This document shows positions 57,362 through 64,000 of a DNA stretch of 64,000 bases, piece after piece. The position numbers and the translations under genes were made by a program. Origin of the DNA: Sphingopyxis indica. Its GTDB lineage: Bacteria > Pseudomonadota > Alphaproteobacteria > Sphingomonadales > Sphingomonadaceae. The notes beneath the pieces are model-generated. The model did not search any database. It saw only the letters and a list, made by a program, of their open reading frames with translations, and was not told where the DNA came from. Position 1 is the first letter of the stretch. Every line of letters begins with the position of its first letter. The DNA lies in contig NZ_FZPA01000005.1 in the NCBI RefSeq assembly GCF_900188185.1, positions 62,001-126,000 of the forward strand, read 5' to 3'.

Positions 57362-58512
57362 CAGCGAAGTCCCATTCCGCGCGCGATAATGCCGCGCAAA
57401 ATTTCGCGTGTGCCGCCACGCAATGAAAAGCTTGGTGCGACCTGTGTCACATAGGCGAGCGTTCGCAGCAATTCGCCGTCGACGGCATCGTCGGGACGCG
57501 ATGCCAGATCATCGGCGATCGCTTGCGGAATGTCCTGCTCGAGGCTGGTCCCGAGATCCTTGACGAGCGATGCCTCGATGACGGGACTCTCGCCCCTCGC
57601 AAGCTGTCCGGTGCAGGCGATCGACATCGCCCGCAGCGTTGCAAGCCGGGCCGTAAAGCGGCCCGCGAGCCGCACTGTCGCCTCGGTCGCAACGCCCGAC
57701 CGTCGCAGGTGCGTCAGCCAAGCGTCAAGCAGGACGATACTCGAATAGATGCGCTCGGGTCCGCTGCGCTCGAACGCCAGCTCGGCATTGACCTGCCGCC
57801 ACCCTTCCCCCTCGACCCCGATCAGAGCTTCGGCGGGGAGGTCGACATCATCGAAAAACACCTCGGCGAAATGCGCGTCGCCGGCAAGGTCGACAATCGG
57901 ACGAACGACAACGCCCGGCGCCTTCAGGTCGACAATGAGCTGCGACAGGCCGTCGTGACGATCCTCGGCACCGCCGGAGGTGCGCACCAGCGCGATCATA
58001 TAGTCGGAATGTGGCGCGTTGGTCGTCCATATTTTCTGACCGTTGAGCCGCCACCCCCCCGCCGTGCGGTCGGCGCGTGTGCGTACACTCGCCAGATCCG
58101 ACCCCGACCCCGGTTCGCTCATCCCGATGCAGAAACACAGCTCGCCGCGGCAAATGGGGGGCAGATAGTGCTGCCGCTGTTCCTCAGTGCCAAAGTTGAG
58201 GATCAGCGGCGCGCTCTGGCGATCGGCGATCCAATGCGCCGCGACCGGGGCGCCGACGCCGAGCAGCTCCTCGACGACGACAAAGCGTGCGAAGGGGCCG
58301 CGTTCGCTTCCCCCATAGCGCTTCGGAAGCGTCAGGCCGATGAAGCCCTCCGCCCCGAGCCTGCGACTGAATGCGCTGTCGAAGCCCTGCCACGAGCGCG
58401 CGCGGACGTCGGCAGCGACACCGTCGGCGACCTCTGCCGCGAGCGCCCGGATGATCGGGCGCAGCGCCTCATCTTCAGGCGGGATTGTTTGCAGCGACAG
58501 GGTCTCGAACAT
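57361..58512 (-). CDS. Acyl-CoA dehydrogenase, full-length subunit
   Basis: This is 383 residues. Motifs: FCIGMSEPGSGSDLASVRTRA, WRLNGQKIWTTNAP and the C-terminal SLRGGTREILRGIIARGMG. It takes two hydrogens off an acyl-CoA using FAD. The start at 58512 is chosen for fit to family N-termini; the upstream ATG at 58539 has no ribosome site either. It is coupled to the short subunit and preceded by a LysR gene on the same strand. Confidence 0.88.
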   Translation of the reverse strand: MFETLSLQTIPPEDEALRPIIRALAAEVADGVAADVRARSWQGFDSAFSRRLGAEGFIGLTLPKRYGGSERGPFARFVVVEELLGVGAPVAAHWIADRQSAPLILNFGTEEQRQHYLPPICRGELCFCIGMSEPGSGSDLASVRTRADRTAGGWRLNGQKIWTTNAPHSDYMIALVRTSGGAEDRHDGLSQLIVDLKAPGVVVRPIVDLAGDAHFAEVFFDDVDLPAEALIGVEGEGWRQVNAELAFERSGPERIYSSIVLLDAWLTHLRRSGVATEATVRLAGRFTARLATLRAMSIACTGQLARGESPVIEASLVKDLGTSLEQDIPQAIADDLASRPDDAVDGELLRTLAYVTQVAPSFSLRGGTREILRGIIARGMGLR

Positions 58513-58612
58513 ATCTCGGCATCCATGCGCCCCAGCCATGCTGCCGAAGCCCGCGCAGCCGATGCCGATACCGATGCGGCGGTTCCAATATTATTCCACG
58601 CCGACTTGATAT

Positions 58613-59521
58613 CTAACCGTTATCGCCGTGACCTTCTGCCACGGCGATAAAATTGCGCGCGAGCGGTCCGGCGTCGGGCCGGCTCGCAACGCCCGTAGCG
58701 ATCGCCACCGGTTCGCGCAGCGCCCGCAGGACGACGCCTTGGGGCACAGAGCGCGCCATCTTCGCAGGAACGAGCGAAACGCCAAGGCCGGACTCCACCA
58801 GGCTCAATATTGTCTGGATCTGCACCGCCTCCTGCGCAATCCGCGGCACGAAGCCGGCCGCCTGGCACGCGAGCAGCGTCACCGCGTGGAGAATGCTCAC
58901 CGGACTGTGGACGATGAAAGGCTCCTCAGCGAGGCGGGAGAGCGGAATCGGCGTGTCGGTGCCCGAATCCGTCGCGCCGGGAAGCGCGGCGAAGAGGAGA
59001 TCGCGTTCGATCACCGACAGGCGAAGGTCTCCGCCCCTGATCATTGGCAGGCGGACCAAACCGACGTCGAGCTCTCGCGCTTCGAGCGCCTGAGCGATTC
59101 CGAGACTTGTCATCTCGGCGAGTTCCAGCTCGACGCGCGGGAATTTGGCCCGAAAGGCGGGGATGATCCGCGGCAGCAGCCCGCTCACAGCCGAGCCGAT
59201 GAAGCCGATGCGGAGGCGCCCACTTTCGCCCTTGGCCCCGAGACGGGCAAATTCCCTAACGGCGGCGGCATTCTCCAGGCTGGCGCGCGCGGCGGGAAGA
59301 ACGGCGGCGCCGGCAGCGGTGAGCGACGCACCCCGGCTGCTCCGGTCGAAGAGCCGCACTCCGAGCTCCTCTTCGAGTTTCCGGATCGCGACAGTAAGCG
59401 GTGGCTGCGAGACATTCAGGCGCTCGGCGGCACGATTGAAGTTCTTCGTCTCGGCAATGGCGACGAAATAGCGAAGTTGGCGAAGATCCACGATAGCGTC
59501 CGTACATTGATGAGTGTCCAT
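58613..59521 (-). CDS. LysR-family transcriptional regulator
   Basis: This is 302 residues. LRQLRYFVAIAETKNFNRAAERLNVSQPPLTVAIRKLEEELGVRLFDRSSRG is the N-terminal winged helix, and the remainder is the effector domain. The start could be ATG 59521 or GTG 59491, the latter giving the usual short LysR N-terminus. It lies upstream of the acyl-CoA dehydrogenase genes and probably controls them or a neighbouring operon. Confidence 0.88.
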   Translation of the reverse strand: MDTHQCTDAIVDLRQLRYFVAIAETKNFNRAAERLNVSQPPLTVAIRKLEEELGVRLFDRSSRGASLTAAGAAVLPAARASLENAAAVREFARLGAKGESGRLRIGFIGSAVSGLLPRIIPAFRAKFPRVELELAEMTSLGIAQALEARELDVGLVRLPMIRGGDLRLSVIERDLLFAALPGATDSGTDTPIPLSRLAEEPFIVHSPVSILHAVTLLACQAAGFVPRIAQEAVQIQTILSLVESGLGVSLVPAKMARSVPQGVVLRALREPVAIATGVASRPDAGPLARNFIAVAEGHGDNG

Positions 59522-59578
59522 GCCATATCAGACACCCATCCGGCGCTGGGCGAAATCCGGTGAGATGGTGTCCGACGG

Positions 59579-60856
59579 TCAGGCGGAAACCGCAAACGTG
59601 TGCCAGCCGCCGGAGATGGCCGTGCCGTCGAACAGCGCGATGTCGCCGAACTGGAAGAAAAGCGCCTCGCTCTGGTTGGGGCGGAAAAAGACATAGTCGT
59701 CGGGCTTCAGCGCCACGCTCGTCGATCCGGTGAGCATTTCCTGGTTGCTCGACCGCCCGAACAGGGTGCTGAACTGAAGTCCGGGCGGCGAAACCGGGGT
59801 CGCAAGCCAATGCCCGCCATAGATGAAAAAGGCGCGCGCGGCATTGGGGTCCAGGAACGTCATCGGACCGGTCAGCCACTCGCTGCCCGGCAATTCCATC
59901 CGCTTCGCCTTGATCACCGGGGTCGCGATGAAACTCGCCGGAGCATGGCGCGCCAGCGTATCGAGGTCGAAATCGGCGGGCTTGACGAACGCCGAGCCGA
60001 CCGACACCTCGTTCGCGGCGGTGCCGGCCGCGTGACGCGCATAGGTCGGGCTGCCGGCCCCGTTGAGCGTGAGCGTGCGGGGATCGAGCGCGAGCTTGTC
60101 GTGCAATACGCCGATGGCCGTGCGATATTGGCGCTGCGAGGCGGCATAGGCCTCGTCGGGGTCGCTCATCTTGGGGACATGCGCGTCATAGCCCATCAGC
60201 CCACTGACCGCGACGTGCGGGAAGGTTCGGGCAAGATCGAGCGTTTCGGCAAGCGCCCGGCCGTCGGGGAATCCGCCCCGGTGGAGCCCGACGTCGATCT
60301 CCATATTCGCGCGCAGCGGCGCGTTGCGGGCGGCTGCGATCGCGGCATATTGCCTGAGCCGCTCGGGCGTGTCGATCAGCCACTGGACGCGGCCGGCGAC
60401 CTGGGCGCCCGCCTTGTCGACAAATTCGGCATATTGCATCGCGGGCAGCGGCTTGCCGAGCAACAGGTCGGCATCGGGACGCGCGGCCATCGTCTCGAGC
60501 ATCGCGCCGTTGAAGACCATGAAGCGGTTCGTCGGCAGGCCGCTCGCGATCCGGTCGATCAGCCCGGTGGCGGGTAGCGATTTGACGACGATGCGCAGCG
60601 GCAGGCCCGAAGGCTTCAGCGTCGCGCGCGCCGCCGCGATGTTGCGGTCGAGCCGTCGCTGGTCGATGACGAGGACCGGATGCGCGATCCCGGCCTTGCG
60701 CAGCGCCGTCGACAGGGCGACGAAATAGGCGTCGTGCGCGCCGCCATGGTCGCCCTTGCGCGACGCGAGCACCCCGACGCCCCCCGCAAGCGCGAGCCCG
60801 CCGCCGGCAATGGCCGCCCGGCGCGTCCAGCGCCGCGGATTCTTTGCGTCAGCCAT
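59579..60856 (-). CDS. PLP-dependent alanine-racemase-fold (D-threonine aldolase-like) protein with Tat signal
   Basis: This is 425 residues. The N-terminus PRRWTRRAAIAGGGLALAGG is a twin-arginine signal. The barrel domain follows: VLVIDQRRLDRNIAAARA, LRIVVKSLPATG with the PLP lysine at about Lys92, MEIDVGLHRGGFPD, TLNGAGSPTYA. This is the fold-type III family that includes alanine racemase and D-threonine aldolase. PLP enzymes are rarely exported, so a periplasmic place is notable. The start overlaps the flavoenzyme stop by 8 bp. Confidence 0.85.
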   Translation of the reverse strand: MADAKNPRRWTRRAAIAGGGLALAGGVGVLASRKGDHGGAHDAYFVALSTALRKAGIAHPVLVIDQRRLDRNIAAARATLKPSGLPLRIVVKSLPATGLIDRIASGLPTNRFMVFNGAMLETMAARPDADLLLGKPLPAMQYAEFVDKAGAQVAGRVQWLIDTPERLRQYAAIAAARNAPLRANMEIDVGLHRGGFPDGRALAETLDLARTFPHVAVSGLMGYDAHVPKMSDPDEAYAASQRQYRTAIGVLHDKLALDPRTLTLNGAGSPTYARHAAGTAANEVSVGSAFVKPADFDLDTLARHAPASFIATPVIKAKRMELPGSEWLTGPMTFLDPNAARAFFIYGGHWLATPVSPPGLQFSTLFGRSSNQEMLTGSTSVALKPDDYVFFRPNQSEALFFQFGDIALFDGTAISGGWHTFAVSA

Positions 60857-62264
60857 CGATGAAAAGTCCCTTCAGAAACGGGTTGAGCATCCGGCCCTGC
60901 GGGTCGAGTTCGCGGCGCACCTCGTTCGCGTCGCGCCAGCGCGGATAGATCTGCGCGAGATCGCGCGCCTTCAGGCTGTGCAGCTTGCCCCAGTGCGGAC
61001 GGCCGCCGTGACGCCGGAAGATCGGCTCGACGATGCTGAAGAAGAAATCATAGTCTTCGCGGTAATAGGCATGCACCGCGACCGAGCCGCTCTCGCGCTG
61101 GTAGAAAGGCGAGAGCCATGCATCGTCGGCGGCGATCACGCGCGCTTCGAGCGGGAAAAAGACATCGCGGCGATGCGCCTCGATCGCCGCCAGCACCTCG
61201 CGCAACGCCGTCATCTGCGTCTCGATCGGCAGATGATATTCCATCTCGTTAAAGCGCACCGGCCGCTCGTTGGACAGTAGTTTCCAGCCTTCGTCGACCA
61301 TGTCCTCGGGCGGCACCTTCGCCAGTTCCTCATCGGCATATTTGCGGCGGAGCGAGGGCGCGAACTCGAACCAGTCGCGCAGCTTCTTGATCCCCATCAT
61401 CAACTCGACGTCGGTGTCGGGGCCGCGCGGCTTGAGCGGCCGATCGGTCACGTCGTGCGAGACGACCACCGAATAGCTGGTGAAGGGCAGCGGAAAGAAT
61501 TCGACGTTGCGGTGCCGCTGTCGCAGCGCCGGCCAATCCTCGATCACCTCGTCGGTGGGCCGGATCTCGGTGCGCTTGAGGACACGCCGCAGCGGCTGGT
61601 TCTGAAGCGTCACCTGCGTGACGACGCCGAATGCCCCGACGCCGACGCGCGCGGCGTTGAATATTTCGGGCCGGGTCGTCGCGTCGCAGTCGATGACCTC
61701 CCCCGACGGAGTGGCCAGCCGCATCGCGATCACCGACCCGTGCACCGCCGGGATGCCGCGCCCGGTGCCGTGCGTGCCGGTCGACATGGCGCCCGCGACC
61801 GATTGCTTGTTGATGTCGGGCAGATTGTCCATTTCCTGCCCGATCGCCGCGAGCGCCGGGCCGAGGTCGACGAGCCGCGTTCCGGCGCGCACCGTCGCGC
61901 GGTTGGTCGCGGCGTCGTGGTCGACCAGCCCGGTCATGCCGTCGAGCGTCAACAGCGTGCCCTCGGTCGGAACGATGGCGGTGAAGCTGTGTCCCGAACC
62001 GACGGGGCGGATCGGCGCCGGCGCCTTCGTCAAAATGTCCAGCAGCTCGTCCTCGCTGCGCGGTGCCGCACGCTTTTGCGGATAGCTGTGCGCGATGCCC
62101 GACCAGTTGGTCCAGAGCAGGCGTCCGTTGGCATCCGCCGCCGGGAGAACCGGCGGCTCGCGGTCGCGGAGCCAGTTGCGTCCCGCGAGGCCGCCGACCC
62201 CGAGCGCGCCGGCGCCGATCACGCCGCCGCTGGCGAGCAATGCTCGCCGCGTTACCTTGTTCAT
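60849..62264 (-). CDS. FAD-linked aldonolactone oxidase (D-arabinono-1,4-lactone oxidase/L-gulonolactone oxidase family), Tat-exported
   Basis: This is 471 residues. The N-terminus VTRRALLASGGVIGAGALGVGG is a twin-arginine signal. The FAD-binding PCMH domain follows (RPVGSGHSFTAIV, with the His that can bind FAD covalently), then DNLPDINKQSVAGAMSTGTHGTG, and the ALO domain at the C-terminus (HWGKLHSL). GGGGAGGGA precedes the ATG. It oxidises a sugar lactone or related alcohol; electrons may pass to the cytochrome encoded just upstream (62261). Confidence 0.88.
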   Translation of the reverse strand: MNKVTRRALLASGGVIGAGALGVGGLAGRNWLRDREPPVLPAADANGRLLWTNWSGIAHSYPQKRAAPRSEDELLDILTKAPAPIRPVGSGHSFTAIVPTEGTLLTLDGMTGLVDHDAATNRATVRAGTRLVDLGPALAAIGQEMDNLPDINKQSVAGAMSTGTHGTGRGIPAVHGSVIAMRLATPSGEVIDCDATTRPEIFNAARVGVGAFGVVTQVTLQNQPLRRVLKRTEIRPTDEVIEDWPALRQRHRNVEFFPLPFTSYSVVVSHDVTDRPLKPRGPDTDVELMMGIKKLRDWFEFAPSLRRKYADEELAKVPPEDMVDEGWKLLSNERPVRFNEMEYHLPIETQMTALREVLAAIEAHRRDVFFPLEARVIAADDAWLSPFYQRESGSVAVHAYYREDYDFFFSIVEPIFRRHGGRPHWGKLHSLKARDLAQIYPRWRDANEVRRELDPQGRMLNPFLKGLFIDG

Positions 62265-62611
62265 TTGTCCCTCCCCGCCATGAAGCGTATCAGCGCCTTG
62301 TAATCGTCGGGGGTGCAGGCGAAACATTGTCCGCCCGCAGGCATCCCGTTGAAGCCGGCGATCGTATTCTTGAGCAGCCTGTCCTCACCCTTGGCCCAGC
62401 GCGGGTTCCATTGCGTGCGATCGCCGGCGAGCGGCGCGCCGGTGTCGCGCACGGTGTGACAGGATTTGCACGACTGTTCGTAAATGCCGGCGATGCGCGC
62501 ATCGGCGGGCCGCAGCGCGTCGCTCTGTTCGGGCGTCAACGGCGTGGCGGGCGGTTCCTGCTGGCACGCCGCCAGCAGGAAGGCCGCACAGAGAAGAGGC
62601 GCCGCGCGCAT
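62261..62611 (-). CDS. Lipoprotein c-type cytochrome (cytochrome c5-like)
   Basis: This is 116 residues. Lipobox LLAACQQ gives lipidated Cys16. The heme site is CKSCH (48-52), and FNGMPAGGQCFACTPDDY holds the Met ligand and the cysteine pair of c5-type proteins. Stop and start overlap as ATGA with the lactone oxidase. Its place between receptor and oxidase suggests it as the electron acceptor of the flavoenzyme. Confidence 0.9.
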   Translation of the reverse strand: MRAAPLLCAAFLLAACQQEPPATPLTPEQSDALRPADARIAGIYEQSCKSCHTVRDTGAPLAGDRTQWNPRWAKGEDRLLKNTIAGFNGMPAGGQCFACTPDDYKALIRFMAGRDK

Positions 62612-64000
62612 CAGTAATTGACCCGCAACTCGACGCCGAACATCCGGGGCTCGCCGCGGAACTGTTCGATGAAGCCAAAGTCGGACAGGTCGATCGCGAA
62701 GTTGATATATTTCTTTCGCGTCAGATTGCGGCCGAACAGCGCTACTTCCCAGCGGCCGTCCTCATCCTTGACCGCGAGCCGTCCCCCGACCAGCCAATAT
62801 CCATTCTGCTTCAAAAGCGGATTGTTGTCGGTCGAGAAGAACTGACTGCTGCGGTACGAGACCGAAGGCTGAATACCAAGCAGGACGCCGGGCGACAGCG
62901 GCACGTCGTAATTCACGATGCCGCTGAAGGTGACGGTCGGCGACAGGGGAATCCGGTTGCCCGAATAGTCGGTCCCGGCGCTCGAGAAATCCTTGATCTT
63001 GGTATCGAGGAGCCCGAGATTGAGCGTCATGTCGAGCCGGTCGGCCGGCTGCGCGATCACCTCGAACTCGGCGCCATAGATGCGCGCATCGGCCGCATTG
63101 TCGAGCAGCGAAAGCGGCAGCGCGCCGGTGTTGACCAGCGTGTAGAGCTGCAGGTCCTTATAGTCGTAATAGAAGCCCGCCGCATTGAGGCGCAGGCGCC
63201 GGTCGAGCAATGTGGACTTCAGGCCAATTTCATAGGCGGTGAGCGTTTCCTCGTCGAACGGCTGCGCCTGGACCGCCGCTTCGGCGGGGTCGAAACTCAG
63301 GAAGCCGCCGTTGAACCCGCCGCTCTTGAACCCGGTCGAAACGCTGGCATAGGCCATGACATCGTCGGCGACGTCATAGTCGAGGCCGGCGCGGAACGAG
63401 AAATTTTCATAGGTGTCGCTGTTGTCGAACGCATAGAGCGGGAGGACCCCGCCGGGGATCGGGAAGCCGTCGATCACCGCATCCTCGAACTGCGCCGAGG
63501 CCTCGAAACGCTTGCGCTCGTAATTGTAGCGCCCGCCGAGCGTTGCGCGCAGCGCAGGGGATATCTCGATCTCGACCTGGCCGAAACCGGCCGCCGCTTC
63601 GGTCGTCTGGCGATTGATGGTGCGCGAAAAGAGCACGGGGGCGCCGCCGGTCGTCGCGCCGGTCGGGTCGGCGCCGCCATCGGGCGTCAGCGGGCGCAGT
63701 TCGCGGAACAGATCGACGGTCTGGTTCTGCTTCAGCACCTCGTGAAGATAATAGCCCCCCGCGACCCAGGTGAGGATTCCAGTCGAACCGGCCAGGCGAA
63801 GCTCCTGCGTGAAAGTCTTGGACGCGACATGATAGTCGATGTGCAGAATGGCGAAGGGGCTGGCGTCGGAATCCTCGCGATGCGTCTTGTCATTGTCGTC
63901 ATAGCTGGTGATCGAGGTCAGGGTGACGCCCCCCAGATCCCAATTGAAGCGCGCCGATGCGCCCAGATTTCCGACCTCGAGCGGTTCGCTCTTGTCGTAG
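62611..64000 (-). CDS. TonB-dependent receptor, C-terminal part (cut by right edge)
   Basis: The frame is open from the edge to a stop at 62611 (about 462 residues). The sequence is a beta barrel: LTSITSYDDND, FTQELRLAGSTG, AYASVSTGFKSGGFNGGF, AYEIGLKSTLLDRRLRLNAAGFYYDYKDLQLY, ending MFGVELRVNY. The plug and TonB box lie beyond the right edge. It is coupled to the cytochrome gene and should take up the substrate of the oxidase and PLP enzyme; the substrate is unknown. Confidence 0.93.
   Translation of the reverse strand, partial: YDKSEPLEVGNLGASARFNWDLGGVTLTSITSYDDNDKTHREDSDASPFAILHIDYHVASKTFTQELRLAGSTGILTWVAGGYYLHEVLKQNQTVDLFRELRPLTPDGGADPTGATTGGAPVLFSRTINRQTTEAAAGFGQVEIEISPALRATLGGRYNYERKRFEASAQFEDAVIDGFPIPGGVLPLYAFDNSDTYENFSFRAGLDYDVADDVMAYASVSTGFKSGGFNGGFLSFDPAEAAVQAQPFDEETLTAYEIGLKSTLLDRRLRLNAAGFYYDYKDLQLYTLVNTGALPLSLLDNAADARIYGAEFEVIAQPADRLDMTLNLGLLDTKIKDFSSAGTDYSGNRIPLSPTVTFSGIVNYDVPLSPGVLLGIQPSVSYRSSQFFSTDNNPLLKQNGYWLVGGRLAVKDEDGRWEVALFGRNLTRKKYINFAIDLSDFGFIEQFRGEPRMFGVELRVNY

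Overview
This is a GC-rich bacterial segment. I infer a sphingomonad-type alphaproteobacterium (Sphingopyxis/Sphingomonas/Novosphingobium-like), because it has three TonB-dependent receptors, many acyl-CoA catabolic genes, metE behind a cobalamin riboswitch, a tandem glycine riboswitch and many Tat-exported enzymes. This rests on gene content and style; no rRNA or marker gene is present to prove it. Most of the longest open frames lie antisense to real genes and are artefacts of high GC.

Layout. 1-5757 (-): N-terminal 1919 residues of a giant two-partner-secretion type adhesin with at least 15 YDG repeats, running off the left edge. 6047-17114 (-): a catabolic locus of two linked transcription units (TonB receptor, type-B carboxylesterase, acyl-CoA synthetase, TetR; then SDR, MHS-type transporter, D-aminoacylase-type amidohydrolase). 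Each unit is preceded by a copy of the same 22-bp operator. 17291-20296 (+): cobalamin riboswitch, metE and an acyl-CoA thioesterase.

20298-29196: a sugar-oxidation cluster (Gfo/Idh/MocA dehydrogenase on the minus strand; cytochrome c, three xylose-isomerase-like TIM barrels, MFS transporter, DUF1080 hydrolase, gluconate-dehydrogenase-subunit-3 protein and GMC oxidoreductase on the plus strand). It fits a pathway that oxidises glycosides at C3 in the periplasm, cleaves the 3-keto sugar and recycles it. 29197-29819 is a scar holding a 3' tRNA fragment and a broken Fic-family gene. 29820-35545 carries small regulator/enzyme modules (LysR with quinone oxidoreductase, MarR with a DoxX-like membrane protein, TetR with a saccharopine-dehydrogenase-like reductase and a PEP-mutase family enzyme). 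Two of these have very clear operators.

35591-59521 is a large acyl-CoA catabolic island: two acyl-CoA synthetases, DUF2236 protein, two MFS carriers, TonB receptor, SDRs, enoyl-CoA hydratase, a thiolase-fold protein lacking the catalytic cysteine paired with a DUF35 protein, two CaiB/BaiF CoA-transferases, a heteromeric acyl-CoA dehydrogenase pair, and TetR and LysR regulators. A recurring inverted repeat, TGTTGA-N4-TCAACA, precedes most of its units and is my best candidate for an undescribed regulon. A tandem glycine riboswitch controlling a DadA-like oxidoreductase and a GlcG-like protein sits inside this island. 59579-64000 (-) is a mostly exported redox cluster: TonB receptor (cut by the right edge), lipoprotein cytochrome c, aldonolactone-oxidase-type flavoenzyme and a PLP-fold protein, the last two with Tat signals.
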